From NCBI RefSeq assembly GCF_000283155.1, contig NW_004454163.1:28221395-28285394 (forward strand): DNA of 64,000 nt. The letters are read 5' to 3'. A model generated the notes under the pieces. It saw only the letters and a program-made list of their open reading frames with translations, was not told the DNA's origin and made no database searches. The position numbers and the translations under genes are program-made. This stretch comes from Ceratotherium simum simum. Taxonomy: Eukaryota > Chordata > Mammalia > Perissodactyla > Rhinocerotidae. The stretch's first letter is position 1. Each line of letters opens with the position of its first letter. Shown piece after piece: positions 24,445-37,165 of this stretch.

Positions 24445-24860
24445 CTTTATTCATTCCCTAAATACTGATTGAGTGCCTCAATGCCAGCCACTGGGGTAGG
24501 AACGTGACAATAGACAGGTTCCTTGTCTCGTGACAAGGAATTGTGCTAATAGTCTAGTGGGGGGGAAAAAAGTTAATCACACAAATACATAACTACAAAA
24601 TGTGATAACTGCATGAGGTAGAAGATATGGGGATGTATAAAAGGAGGACCCTAATCTAACAGCAGGTTCAGGAGGATCATGACACTTAAGCCCAGTATCA
24701 AAGCACAAGGTGGAGTTAGCCAGATGGAGGTGAGGGTCAGCTGGCAGACAGAATAAATGCAAGAGCCCTAAGGCAAGTTTGGGGCAGTTAAATCAGGTCC
24801 CATATAGTAAAGGTATACAATAGCAGAGTGAAGCCTAGAGAAGGGCTCCAAGTTCAATGT
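24445..24860 (-). mobile_element. L2 LINE fragment, antisense
   Basis: ATACTGATTGAGTGCCTCAATG, AATAGTCTAGTGGGGGG and AAATGCAAGAGCCCTAAGGC are complement-strand L2 landmarks. Confidence 0.7.
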
Positions 24861-24869
24861 GCTTAGTGT

Positions 24870-25225
24870 TCAAAAATGAATGAACAACCTTAAACAAAGA
24901 CTTACTGAATATTTCCCATGAGCCTGCCACCAGGCATGATGCCAGGGATACAAAGGAGATAAGATATTGTTCTTATTGTCATGGACCCATAATCGTGGGG
25001 GTAGCGGGGGAAGACTCTTTGTGGGGAGTCGAGTGTACACAGGCTTTATTAACATGAAAAAGCAATGTCAAGCACAGAGGAGGAAAGTAGTATTTTTCTT
25101 GGGAGCGAGTTTGGAAGGAAGGACAGAGAAGATAACATCTGAGCTGAGTTTTAAGGATGGTGGCGGGAATTTGCTGGAAGAGTGGGAAGGGCATTCCAAG
25201 AGAAGAGCCAACACTGAGTGAACAT
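24870..25225 (-). mobile_element. Second L2 LINE fragment, antisense
   Basis: GCCAGGGATACAAAGGAGAT, CTGAGCTGAGTTTTAAGGAT and GGGCATTCCAAGAGAAGAGC repeat the L2 complement pattern. It overlaps in content with the preceding fragment, so two separate L2 copies are likely. Confidence 0.7.
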
Positions 25226-25996
25226 ATGTCCTGATTTGCCCAGTCCCTGTGTTTGCCTATTTTATCAGTAATTATTATCAGTGCCTCTTTCATTCTCAAA
25301 AGTGTCCTCACTTGGACGACAAATTCTTCACTGATGTGGCCGAGTTCAGTGAGGCTGGGACTTGGGAACGGGGAAGTGGAAGTGATGGAGTTATGAATTG
25401 GCATCAGTGGGTTAGCCAACCGAAGAGGATGTCTCGCTGCAAAGCCAAGCAGAGCTGGATACCTTCAGACTGGCTATTTTAGGAAGATGACAGTCGGCAA
25501 AATGGGAGCAAGTCAAGAGGAAGACAGTTCAGAGACTGAGACCAGAGGACATTATTTAGGGCAAGAGATGATGAGCTGAATAGGCGTGAACAGAAAAGAT
25601 CTAGTTCATGAGACTCTCATGAGGAAAAGGGACAGGGCTTAATACCAACCGAGTGAACCTGGAGAAGTCTGAAAGGCAGGGAAGAAATAATGGGTAAATC
25701 CCATAATTCCAGTTTGAAAGTTGGTGGTGAAGCCACTAACCAAGATATGGAACACAGAAGTGGAAGGGGAGGAGCGGCAGGAGAGATTTCTGCTTCGGAC
25801 ATGTTGTGTTTGTGGGGCTGGCAGGACCTCCAGGGAGATAGGTGCAGTGAGCAACTGGAGCCCTGGAGAAAGGAAAGAACTGCCCATACATACTTGGCAG
25901 TTGAGGATGAAATAGATGAGATCACTCTGGGTGGTGACGGGGATGGGTGCACAGACAGAGAACAGACCCACTATAAGAACTCTGAGCATTAACCTA
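25226..25996. other. Unassigned, possibly L2-derived sequence
   Basis: Purine-rich sequence resembling decayed antisense L2 in places, such as GATGAGATCACTCTGGGTGG near 25915. No gene was recognised. Confidence 0.35.
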
Positions 25997-26201
25997 CCCC
26001 CCCTTTTGTTTTTTTTTGCCAAGGAAGATTTGCACTGAGCTGACATCTTTTGCCAATCTTCCTTCACCCCCCCCCACCATGTGAGCCGCCGCCACAGCAT
26101 GGCCACTAACAGATGAGTGGTGTGGTTCTGGGCCTGGAACCGAACCTGGGCCGCTGAAGCAGACGGCACCGAGCTTAACCACTAGGCCACGGGGCTGGCC
26201 C
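25997..26201 (-). mobile_element. ERE SINE, reverse orientation
   Basis: The right end reads CTTAACCACTAGGCCACGGG then GCTGGCCC (the ERE head reversed). The left end has a T-run and AAGGAAGATTTGCACTGAGC. Two C-runs (near 25998 and 26069) interrupt it. No convincing target-site duplication was found. Confidence 0.9.
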
Positions 26202-27474
26202 AATCCATCCTTTCTAAGAAATGCCCAATAAACACGCAACTCTAAGAAGAACAGCATACTACGCAAACACTGCCTCAATATAAATCCTCTACCCATCTCC
26301 ACTTCCAGCCTTTGAACTAGGTTGCTACAATTAAGTACCCCCTCGTTTTTAGGAACTACTGGCCCTTAGTGATCTGAAAAACACCAACATTTAAGAAGTG
26401 AGTTAAGGCGAAAGCAAAGTGAAAGACTGATAAGAAACAAGAGGAACAGGGTCCGCCTTCTTAAATACCTTCCCACTGGCTTCCTCTTAGGAACTGCATT
26501 TACTTGTGTAAGTCCAGTAGCTCAAGTCAGCCTTGACTTCAAGACACCACTGCAATTTTCTCCTCATGATCTCCTGGTGGTTTTGTGTGGGAGTAATCCT
26601 GCACAAAGGCCAAAGCGATTATATGCATTGGCTGCATTCTCCTCAGTGCGTTTGCAGCCATCTGAAAACCCAGAGGCCCGGCCTGTGCCCCATCAACCAG
26701 GGTGCTCTTCCTGAGTCAGCAGCTCAGGCACAAGGACACAGGCCAAGATCTCTCAGTTCACCAGCTAATAACTATCTTCAGGAGACAGACGATGTTCTCC
26801 ATCTCAACATTTTAAACCTGATTTTATTGACTATGGTACAGAAAATGTGTTGACTCCTGTTCGGTTTATTAGCATTAAAGACCCCCAATGGTTAACAGCA
26901 ACTAAAATGCCAGACTAGATAGCTGGTAATCGGAGGAGACGAAGGAATCTGAAGGAATTTTTTATCCCATCCTAAGTGTTCAATAGCCATTGTTCAACTT
27001 ACCAGATGAAGCAATCTAATGTGAAAATTCTTCAAAAAGTAGGGGCATATCACATCATTTTAACCACCAATTTATCTGGCTATGCTCACATTTTATAGAT
27101 CCAACTGCGAAAACACCGCAATCTCATGGAAATATTTGGATATCACTTCACTATGTGTAAACAACAGGAAAACATGTGATTTGCTTCTGAAGGCAAAATA
27201 AAAGCTCACCCCTGGATGTCAAGGAGCGTCACATTCAAGAGCAGCAATGTTTATAGTTCTGAGTTCATTTATATACTCCGGGCCAAGCTCTTCCTGGTTA
27301 AGTGTTTCCCACTGAAAAGTGTATTGCTCACCAGGAGACAGAGCAAATGGGTCTAGTGAACATGTGTTTGCTTTGTGGCTATTACTGTCAGCTGAGGAAC
27401 GTGACTTTAAATGAGCAGGAACACTGGGAGGGCTGGAGTTAATCCATCAAGTTCACCAACATCTGAAGGATACG
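26202..27474. other. Unassigned intronic sequence
   Basis: No gene or named repeat was recognised in this 1.3 kb. Confidence 0.45.
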
Positions 27475-27600
27475 TAACGTGCAAAACACTGTCGTGAATA
27501 AGCCGAGGGCGATGCCAAAGGCACAAGGAGCGAATGACGCCGACTACCCTCAGAGAGATTACAGTCTAGAGAGCAAAAGCATCAATATTTTAATGTCCTG
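27475..27600 (-). mobile_element. Possible L2 fragment, antisense
   Basis: GCAAAACACTGTCGTGAATA and GAGAGATTACAGTCTAGAGAG follow the complement L2 pattern. Low certainty. Confidence 0.4.
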
Positions 27601-27768
27601 CTGGGAAAATTCCCTCTATCTTAATGAAAGCCAGGAGCAAATGACATTCTGCATGAGGATACACCCAGGTGACACGAGCCAGCAACTGTGATCACTCAAT
27701 AAGTATGCAGAGCCCGTGGAAACCGCCACATCATACACATGGAGGGGGGCTGCTATTATACAAGTTAC

Positions 27769-27810
27769 AAAGCTACAAGGCACATTTTTAAAGCTACAAG
27801 TCACATTTTC
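27769..27810 (+). repeat. 21-bp tandem duplication
   Basis: Two adjacent 21-bp units, AAAGCTACAAGGCACATTTT(T) and AAAGCTACAAGTCACATTTT(C), differing at two positions. Confidence 0.9.
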
Positions 27811-28329
27811 CTACTTCATAAGATGTTGTTATGCACTGCAGAAATATTAGGAGCTATGTATTCCTCCAGGGTCCAGGAGGCAAGTGGGGTAATGGAGCTA
27901 TTTACAAAGATGTGCACAGGCTTGGGGAAACCAATCCAGGATGTGACGCACTGAGGGGCTAGCAACAGCAGGAAGCTGGCACCCTCATCGGCCTGAAGGG
28001 GCAAGGGGAAAAACGTACAGCTGAAGCCGTAAGGAGAGGGCCACCGACAGGGATTGGGGTCTTTCACAGGGGCACACAGCCAACACCAACCCACAGCACA
28101 GGAGGAAGGAAGCTGGGGACAAGATGTGCCGACCTCTCTCTCCTTCCACCCTCTGCTCTGCTGCTGGCGTTGTCACTGGCTAAACCCAACAGGAAGCCAG
28201 ACGGCATCTGAGTCATTCCACAGAGTCAGGCTCTGGAACCCAGGACACAAAGCAGGACGGAAAAGAGTGGACAGTAGGTCTGGAGGAGCAGAGAATATGC
28301 AGAACAAACAACCAGGATGAAAACAGAAA

Positions 28330-28760
28330 ATTACCAATAACCCCACTACCCAGAAGGTAGACCATTAGCTATACACTTAAATACTTAAGACTGGAAAAAA
28401 ATCATGTATTATATATTCACACACGCTTTTATCTATAAAAATGGATACACACTTTTCATATGGAATCTTTTTCACATACTATATCATGAATACCTTTATT
28501 TTAGAAAATATTTCAACAGCATTCCATAGTACAGATACACTCTAAATTACACCTCCATCATTGCATATCTAGGTTTTGTTCTCAAAATTTTTATATTAAA
28601 AACAAAACAGATTAATCAGCCTTACAGCTATCTCTTTCTGCACATTCTTCATTTCCTTAAGATAAATTCCTAGACATGGATTCTGCATGGTGCTAAGGCC
28701 TCCAGTGTGTACAGCTAATTTGCTGGACACACTATGAATATGAAATAGTTGTGCTGGATG
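28330..28760 (-). mobile_element. L1 fragment (L1M type), antisense
   Basis: ATTTCAACAGCATTCCATAG, CACCTCCATCATTGCATATC, and TTCCTTAAGATAAATTCCTAGA match the complement of an old L1 3' region. Confidence 0.7.
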
Positions 28761-29419
28761 GTGGTTTTGCATACGTGATACACCATCTACAAAGATTAAG
28801 TATTGCTTTCATTGCCCTTTTCTAACTTTATTTTCCAATATAGTATTGTCAATCTCCACCTCTAACCTGCTCCCCTCCCACATAGAGATAACGTTTACAA
28901 ACATTAAAAGACAGAGGCCTACGATAATGCAAGGTTCTATCAGCACGAAGTCCCCTGCTCCAGGCCGACACGACTTGTGCCCGATGTACCCCCGTCTCAC
29001 ACGAACCATTTCGTTTTCCCCAAGAAGAGAGGTTTCTGACCAACAGCTCCCTGCAAGTCCCAACCCTTGAATCAATATGATACACTGGCCGTGACCACAG
29101 CACTGGAGGGTAGAACAACAAGGAGTCTCTTGCGGCTAAGAAAATCAAGGGAGGAGAGAACTGGGAGCATCGCCTCTCCAGGCCTGTGTGCAGTGGTGGC
29201 AGCCCAGGTCTGTCCCTGCAGCTGTAAGAAATCTGCCTGCAAACCCAGGTCTGCAGCAGAGGTTCAGGCGCCCAAAGGCTTAGACAGGATGAAGATCCAC
29301 GATGACCTCGTCCCCAGACATCATGAAGTGCCAGAAATGACCAGCCTGGGGGTCACTTCAGATTCCTTCAAGTCTCTCCACGAACTTCCGGGCGGATGTG
29401 GAGTCAGCGTGGTACAATG
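28761..29419. other. Unassigned intronic sequence
   Basis: No gene or named repeat seen. Confidence 0.45.
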
Positions 29420-29631
29420 AGAGGCATCTGACCCCGGCGTCAGGCAGACGTGGATGGAACCTCAGCTTCAGACGCACCTCCCAGTTGCAGGACCTCAGGC
29501 ACGATTATTAACCACATCCAGCTTCCGTTTCCTCAGGCAGAAGATGTGAGAAGTAATTACTAGCCTTGCTGGGTCGTTGTGTACAATGCACCCACATGGT
29601 GTGTAGCACGGAATAGGCACTCAACAAATGG
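29420..29631 (+). mobile_element. MIR SINE, divergent
   Basis: CAGGCAGACGTGGATGGAAC, a core with CAGGACCTCAGGCACGATTA, and a 3' end reading GGAATAGGCACTCAACAAAT. Confidence 0.7.
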
Positions 29632-29883
29632 GAGCCGGGATAACTGTCATTATAGATGTCACATTAGCTTGAATATCTAAGTTGGCTGTTACAAAGTCAA
29701 ATAACAGTGACTTAAGATAGGTGATTATTTCTCTCATTTGTACAATGTGCACAAACAGTACGGGCTGATGGGCTGCTGCTCCTTGCTTTTCCATCTCCAA
29801 CATGTGCTTCTATTTTAGCTCCGACACCACTGTCTGTGTTCCAGGCAGCAGAAAAGTAGGATGGGTGTAAAAGAAGGGTATGC

Positions 29884-29906
29884 TTTTTTTTTTTTTTTTT
29901 TTTTTT
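29884..29906 (+). repeat. Poly-T tract
   Basis: About 23 consecutive T residues. No SINE head is attached on either side. Confidence 0.9.
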
Positions 29907-30017
29907 AAAGGGCAAGATCCAGAAGCATTGTTTTGGATGATGATTATAGTATTTTTATTACTGTTAATCTTTTTACCCCACAACTAAAAAGATAGACACT
30001 CTCATAGGCATGATTTC

Positions 30018-30382
30018 TGTCTTAGTCCATTCGGGCTGCTATAACGGAATAGCCTAGACTGGGTGGCTTAAACAACACATACTTATCTCTCACAGTTCTG
30101 AAGGCTGGGACTTCCAAGATCAGGGTATCGGCAGATTCGGTGTTTGGTGTGAGGGCGCTTCCTGGTTCATAGAAATGACGGTCTTCTCACTGTGTCCTCA
30201 CACAGTGGAAGGAGCAAGGGAGCTCTCTCAGGCCTCTAAGGGCACAAATCCCATTCACACGGGCTCCACCCTCATGACCTAATCACCTCCCCAAGGCCCT
30301 AGCTCCTAATACCATCACAGTGGGGGTTAGGCGTCAACATATGAATTTTGGGGGGATACAAACTTTCAGTCCGTTGCAATTT
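30018..30382 (-). mobile_element. MaLR (MLT1-like) solo LTR, reverse orientation
   Basis: TGTCTTAGTCCATTCGGGCT at the left end and CAACATATGAATTTTGGGGG at the right are the ends of a reversed MaLR LTR. The middle includes TTCTCACTGTGTCCTCACAC and ACCCTCATGACCTAATCACC. No internal retroviral genes were seen. Confidence 0.8.
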
Positions 30383-30699
30383 CCAATCAATATACAAATG
30401 GTAACAGATTCTTTCCTCCTCAAAAGGAGGGAAGGCATTAGAAAGCAAAATATCAACACGTCTGAGATGAAGAAGCATGGGCTTAGGATGGAAAGGATGA
30501 TCCTAAGGAAATATGTATGAGGCTAGACACGTTATCAGCCTCCTTCATAATTACGACTTGCCTCATAGTCATGCATGCGTATTCACAGTAATGGGATGGC
30601 TCGCATCCTATACAACTCCTGTACTTGGCCAATGTCCCACACAACTCCAACCATGTAACCATCTCCATAGGGCCATTACTTCAAAGTAGATCTGCTTAT

Positions 30700-30875
30700 C
30701 TCTTCCTTAGCAAAACATTTTACATCCTATCAGGCACTCCACCACCCCACATCAATCTCCCTAAATAATTTTCAATCCTATCACTCCATCGTACAAAGCA
30801 TTTCAGAAACTCTTCAAAATAAAATCTAAACCCAAGACTGACATTCCAAGCCACACCACAATTTGGCCTCAAGTA
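30700..30875 (+). mobile_element. L2 LINE fragment
   Basis: TCAATCCTATCACTCCATCG, then CTTCAAAATAAAATCTAAAC and CAATTTGGCCTCAAG, follows the L2 coding-strand pattern. Confidence 0.55.
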
Positions 30876-30999
30876 GAGCTCTGCAGAGAGCAGCTGAATG
30901 ATACATTTTCAGATTATATTAGAATGCTCACTTAAATATTACTGAGTTTGGGGGAGGTAGGCAGCAGCTGCTGACAGATCCTGAACACCAGGAATGCAG

Positions 31000-31480
31000 T
31001 TCAAGTACCCAGCAATAAGACATGACTAGTGGGAGGGAAGGGTCCTTGAAGAGGGAAGTGTCAGAATGTAGGTTTCATCATTAGTTTCCGACAACCAGCA
31101 GCTGCAGGAGGAGAGCGGAGTAGTGAGGAGATAAGGCAGGGACAGCAAAGCACTTTGAACACTCTTAAGTGAGGGATGAGGTTATACAAGCCTGAGTGTG
31201 AGTGGTGAAGGGAAGAGGAAAGGCACGTTCAAAGGCTGTTATTATGTGTTGGATCAGATAGAGGAAAGGATGGAGGGAAGGCAACAAAGAGATCAAGACT
31301 CACTCCAAGACAGCAGGTTTAATGAACAAGGAAAACGCTGGCCCCATTGGCAATAACGAGAAGGTTGGCAGGATGCTAGTTGGAGATAACCGAGATGATG
31401 AATTCAAGCAAGAGAAGAACAAAACTTGAAGATTCAAAAGGACGAGAGAAGTAGCAAGGCCTTTAGCTGTGGACATGAGA
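31000..31480 (-). mobile_element. Probable L2 LINE fragment, antisense
   Basis: AGATCAAGACTCACTCCAAG followed by a CTGGCCCCATTGGCAATAAC block resembles complement-strand L2. Divergent. Confidence 0.45.
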
Positions 31481-31699
31481 CTGTCTTTATTCACATAGAA
31501 TAATAAGTACATTAATGCAGGCATAATCAGACCAGAACTTGGGGCCAAGGGCTTTAAATTACTATTATGTACAGAAATAAAAAGAGAATATAAGGCATAG
31601 CAAAGAAGCGGTTAGAGTGGCTGTTTGGAGAACCAAAGAAGCCATCTGAGATTAGAAGTCAAGAGAAAAAAAAAGATGTCAAGTGAAGGAGGACTATGG

Positions 31700-32230
31700 T
31701 CCCCAGGGTGATGTTTAGAAACCTACAGTGAAGCTTGTCTGCCATCACAGCCTCCAGCAATCCTCCCATTCCTCCGCATAGGCCACCTCCCTTAAATGTA
31801 GACTGGCCCTGTCCCTTGCTTTGGTCAACAGTATATAGTGAAAGGGACCTATGCTAGTTCCGGTCTTCAGTAATTTAGGCCTGCAAAGCTTCTATCTCTG
31901 ACTGCTTCCATCTCTGTGTTCTTGGAATGCTTGTTCCACAAGGAAAGGAAGCCCCACCTAGACCACTGAGTGATGAGGGAGCAGGTGGAGGAGAACGGAG
32001 GGACTCTGGCTAGCAGCCAGCACTAAGGCCCCCACATGTGAGTGAGGCCATCTTGGTCCCTCCAGCCCCGGCTCAGTCTCCCCAGCCAACACCACATGGA
32101 GCAGAACCAAACCATCCCCGCTGAGACCTGCCCAAATTGCAAACCCACACAACCGTGAGCAAGAAAACCATTGTTTTAGGCCACTAAGATTTGGGGAAGT
32201 TTGTTATGCTGCAATAGATGACTGATACCA
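31700..32230 (+). mobile_element. MLT1-like MaLR LTR
   Basis: GAGTGAGGCCATCTTGGTCC, GACCTGCCCAAATTGCAAAC, TTTTAGGCCACTAAGATTTG and the end TGCAATAGATGACTGATACC are typical of an old MaLR LTR. The left boundary is uncertain. Confidence 0.7.
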
Positions 32231-32302
32231 GAACAAAATTCTGCTGAAATTAAGAAATGAATAAACTGATCAAAATTGGAAAACTATCAAAAATTACTCC
32301 AC

Positions 32303-32482
32303 CATGGCTCCACCACTTACAAGCTATGTGACTTTGAGAAAACTGCTTGTCAAGCCTAAGCCTTCATTTATCTCATCTGTAAAATGAGGAATAAAAATAG
32401 TTTGTTACTCATAAGATTGTTGAGAGGGTTAAAGAAAAATCAGATATATTGCCTGACACGGTACGTGTTCAATACATATTAC
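32303..32482 (+). mobile_element. MIR SINE
   Basis: CTTACAAGCTATGTGACTTTG, CATCTGTAAAATGAGGAATA, and the 3' end GTACGTGTTCAATACATATT. Confidence 0.85.
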
Positions 32483-34467
32483 TTACAATGATAATTAAAA
32501 GAATACATCTGAACATTACCAAAATTAATATATTAAATATGTGTTTGGCACTGTCTCGAAAAATTTAACACAATCTCTTCTGTTATACAATATTTGCATT
32601 TCTAAGAAACTGTGTGTAATCAACAATTGTGTTATAAAAATAACTGCTCCCATAGGGAAAAGAGATTTAGGGTCTCTCAAGTTTCGGATTTACAATAAAA
32701 GTTATTTTCTGCAGGAACTTAGTAATAGTTTATAGTTCTAAAACCTACACATCCTCGAGCAAACCCAGCATTTAATCATATCCAGGTTTTGCTCAAAAGG
32801 CCTTTCTTTTTCTATCTCATCAAGATTATCATTTGTACTTTCTTGTACACATTCTCATCTTTATCACCTATGGCTTTTCATAACCCAAATGGAAACAGGC
32901 GGGTTAATAAAACCCCCAAAGTTAACTTGCAGCTTGGATCAGAAGAATGTTGAAGGAAAGCATCCAAAGCCAATCAGTCAGCGGCCCAAACCAAGCATCA
33001 CCAACAACGTTTGTTGCTATGAACGGTTCTCATCCCCGGTGAGGAAAGCTTCATTACCAACAGTGACAGCCTGTAACGCAGACAGTGTTCTCTTATTTAG
33101 CTACTGCATTATAACCAACTTGTGGTATTAAAATGAATCCTGCAGGAGAAATTTCTGGACTGTATCCTAACCATGGTGCTAAATAAAATCTGTTAATTCT
33201 GCTTCTCCTCTATAATCATGATCAGTGTGCTCAACGCCTGGTTTCACTTTGAGCTGTTTATGGGGAAAGCCAAGCAATAATAACTAAAATCTACAGCAAC
33301 TTCACCTGCCACAACACATGGGATTACGAAGTATCACAAAGACTTCCGCTCCTCAGAGTACAGTGCTCTGAGCAGCCTCACTCTAAGTGGACAGCTCCCA
33401 CAACATTAAAAGACTTGACTCTTCGACAAAGCTAAGGAAAATAATCTCCTCAGTCTCTTTAGAATCCCCGTGAACACACAGGCACTACTGAGTTACATGA
33501 AAGCCCCACTGCATTCAGGAGATAGACGAGAAAGCTGGTCCATCCCGAGTGAGGAGACGGTTATCAAACATAAAGAAGGTTCAGACATTCTCAAAGTACC
33601 GTCTGGGAGACTAGCACTGTTTAAGCTAAAAGATGCTGCTAGAGGAAGTATATACCACCACTAGGGATGGGATAGAAAGGACAGAAAAGTCTGGAAGGAA
33701 AAAAGCATATCTCTGAGATGTTGAACAGGAGCTAGTAATAAAGAGAAATGATGCAATGGGAAAAGCCAGCAATATTTGGTTAGGACAAAGAGAGGAAGTT
33801 ACAAATAATAAAAGCCAAAAAGTGTACCCCCCTGCCCCTACCCATGTAGGTCATCTCCTGAAGCAGGCAGCGCCATAAACCAAAGCAGCAGCAATCGCCA
33901 TACAGCACACAGCGCCTGGACAGCATCACATGGGGCCCACGAATGGGCCCTAACTGGACTGTACTTGGCAGAACGGCAGCAGTCAACACTTGAAGGTCAT
34001 TATAAGAACTGTTCCTATGAAATTTACCATGTCCATTATAGGGATGATCTTCATCACATTATGTACTGTTCTTTTTACAATGCCCCTTGGATGAAAGTTA
34101 TCTTTGGTCTTAATATAAAGAACAGTTGTCATTCTCCCAGGCACTGTTCAGTTTTTACCATATGGACTTGTATAACTGATCTGTTCTCACTGGCTATTAG
34201 AGAGCTCAGAGCCAAATGGCCCACCCAGAGCAAGTCTAAGTGGCTATATGGTATACATTCTTAGCCTCAATGCTGGCTCCATTTCTTAAGTCTCCAGCCG
34301 TTTTCTGCGTGTCTTTTTAATTTACGCTATCTTCTCATGTTCTATGTATTGTAAACTGCCTTACATATCTGGAACAGATCCAAGTATAAATTTAAATCCA
34401 CAAATAGTAAACATGGCTCTGTTTCAGAGGATGATCTTACTACACAGCAACAACATGTATGCATTCA
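32483..34467. other. Unassigned intronic sequence
   Basis: 2 kb without a gene or confidently named repeat. AT-rich at the left end. Confidence 0.45.
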
Positions 34468-35440
34468 CCTTTTCACAAACATGTATTCTGCACAGAAAAT
34501 GGGCCAGGCATTGTGCTAGGCACAGGGAATTCCAAAATAAAACAGGCATGGCCCCGCCATTACATCTAGTCAGGAAGAGACACAAAATACGCTACAAGTT
34601 GTTTAAAGTACTGTAACAGAACACAAGGACCTAAAATGCATAACCACAGGGACAGGGGCATATACTGTGGTAGGGAGCTTGGGGCATCTCACTGAGGAGG
34701 TGACACTGTCAATTCTGAAGGATTAGGAGCTGGGATTAGGGTTTTGGTTTGTTTGTTTGTTTTTTTTTTCCTCAAAGCAAGAGAAGATCTTTTATCCAGG
34801 CAGAAGAAACAGATGGGCAATTGCTTGAGACAAGTAAGAGTCGCCATTTAAAGAAACGCGACTGAGCTTAACAGAGAAAAGATAACATACGATGAGGGTG
34901 AACAGGTGGAGGAGGGGTCAGATCATCCAGGGCCTCACAGGCTAGAGTAAGGAGTATAGACTTTATTTCCAGGGCAATGAGAAGCCATTGGAGAATCTTA
35001 AGCCTGGGTCAGACATAATCTGTTTTAAGGTTCAGGATCTCACTTTCTGTTGCATGCTTACCTTCCACTGTAAGAGACAGGACACAAGCAAAGAGAACAG
35101 TTGCACTAGTCCAGGCCACAGATGACGGTGGCCCGGACCTGGATGGTGGCAGTGGAGAGAGAGAGAAAGAGCCCAAATTTGGATATAATTGATGAAAGAT
35201 TGGATGCAGAGGATATGTGAAAAGGAATGATCTAAAATTGCTTCTGGATTTTTGTCTAGAGCAATTCATCAGGTATCAATACCACAAGCGAGGGCAGCAG
35301 GGTTTGGGTCGTTAGTGGGGAGAGGGAGTAGAAATCACAATCTCTGTCTGGGTGGGTGATCTTTGCAACGTCTTACAGACACCCAGTGGAGTCAAGTAGG
35401 CAACTGGATTTGTGAAGTGCTGAAGTTCAAAACATACCCC
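34468..35440 (-). mobile_element. L2 LINE, long antisense fragment
   Basis: Successive complement-L2 landmarks: GGCATTGTGCTAGGCACAGG, CTGAGGAGGTGACACTGTCA, GAGAAGCCATTGGAGAATCT, GGCAGTGGAGAGAGAGAG and GTAGGCAACTGGATTTGTGA. A T-rich stretch at about 34740-34770 may be a small insertion. It is the longest L2 copy in the window. Confidence 0.8.
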
Positions 35441-37000
35441 TTCCAAGACCCTTTCTCAGGAAAGTACTAGACTATACACTCCACCAAAACGGAGTAAGTC
35501 AGGCAAGGGGAAAACATGGGACCCAGGGAACTCAGAATCTAACACCAGAGAGAGACCACAGCAGGCTTAGCCAGAAACCAGTCTGGATCAGGCCAGGCCT
35601 CAGGTTCTGGGAGGAATTTCTTCAGAAGGTTGAAATGACGGAACACCTAATAAGTTTGAATATATTAAGAGGAACTTGATACAAACAAGCTTGATTTGGG
35701 GGTTAGATTCATGATTCTATACTTTTAAAAAAGGCAAAAAAGAAATGAAGACAATTATGAACCACAGGGAAGGCAAAGTATAGGAGGAGTGAAGAGCACT
35801 CAGTGGTCAGCAGGGCTTAGATATCAACAGCATTCCCACTGCCAAAACGCGGACAACGATAACTGGTCTACCCTAAACCAGAACTGCACTGGACGACGCA
35901 AGGATAGGAAGTCAGTGTGTGGACGGTGGCTGATGACAGCCGAATTCTCTTCTCCCATAGAAGCAAGTCAAAAGACGATACCAAAAACTGGGGAAAAAAA
36001 AAAAAAAAAAAAAGGTTGTAATAGAAGTTACTCAGAGCTGTGGATGTGAAAAATCAAAACAATAAGTTTTAAAAATTGGAACATAGCTGCTATGGTGGGA
36101 TCAGAGGGGCTGGCGGGGGGGGGGGGGTGGTGGTTGAGGGCCTGCTGTTTGTCTTACCAGCTGTGGAGTTATTTGACTCTCAACTCTAATTTAGGTAACA
36201 TTTAAAACTAAAGTGTAAGATGTTAACTGCAAATGCAGAGTCAATTATACCATTGATGTTGCTCTATGTAAAACACTGAAAATGTACATGAAGAATAGAT
36301 GGCATCAGAATATTAAAAACAAAAGGACTACAATTATGGCTACCTTTCACGTCACCATATCTAAGCTGCGTTTTTGTTTTTTGATATTAGTAAAGCTAAT
36401 GCATTGAGTGTCAATGAATACAATTTTCCTACCAAAAAATAGTGAAAAGGCCTGTTCATGTGGGTTAAAAGGACCCTAAATATAAGGAAAATATAAACAA
36501 ATAAACAAATATAAGTATAAAAGTAAAATGCTAGCTTTCCTTTTGAAGCTACATTTTCATCTGCTAAGCACACACCCCATTCATAGTATGGTATTATCTT
36601 GGGGGTCAAACATATGGAACTGCCTTTGAGGTGAAATAATCTTGTACTTGTGAAATTTAGCCAATAACTACCCCTGGGCCAGTGCCTCATGCAGAGTTCT
36701 GCTCTGCTGCAAAGAGTGCTGCAGTGTGGCATTCCAGGTACAGTACGGGATTTCAGGAAACTCTCAGAATTAAGCCACACTTGTTATAACGTGACATCAC
36801 TCATTAGTGGTGACAGAAGTACACTCAACCACGACTTAATTCACGAGAAATAGCTTCACAAAACCAACCCCCATTTTATTTGGGGGAAAAGTGTTTAAAA
36901 AGTTCATACTGGATTTTTTTTTTGGTGTGATGATGCCACTTTGGTAACGTATGAAAATTCTACATTTCTTAGAGATGAATATTGAAATACGTGGTGGTAA
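35441..37000. other. Unassigned sequence with homopolymer tracts
   Basis: No gene or named repeat recognised. Contains a poly-A tract (35995-36013) and a 13-G tract (36115-36127). Confidence 0.45.
36115..36127 (+). repeat. 13-G homopolymer
   Basis: Run of 13 G flanked by GGC and TGGTGG; a possible G-quadruplex former and a likely sequencing trouble spot. Confidence 0.9.
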
Positions 37001-37165
37001 ATGACATGTCTGGGACTTACTTTAAAATACTTGAGCAAAGGAAAAGGGACAGAAAGCAAATGGTACAAAATCTTGATAATTACTGATGTTGGTGATGAGC
37101 AGATGGGATTTTCTTCTTACTATGGCATATGTGAAATTTTCCTAGTTAAAAAATACATTCTGAGG
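37001..37165 (+). mobile_element. Possible old LINE 3'-end fragment
   Basis: TTGATAATTACTGATGTTGG followed by a run ending GTGAAATTTTCCTAGTTAAA resembles a LINE 3' end. Weak. Confidence 0.3.

Noticed and set aside
25639..26169. A 176-codon minus-strand open frame
   Set aside because: Its first part is translated ERE SINE and the rest is unassigned sequence; no domain or family resemblance.
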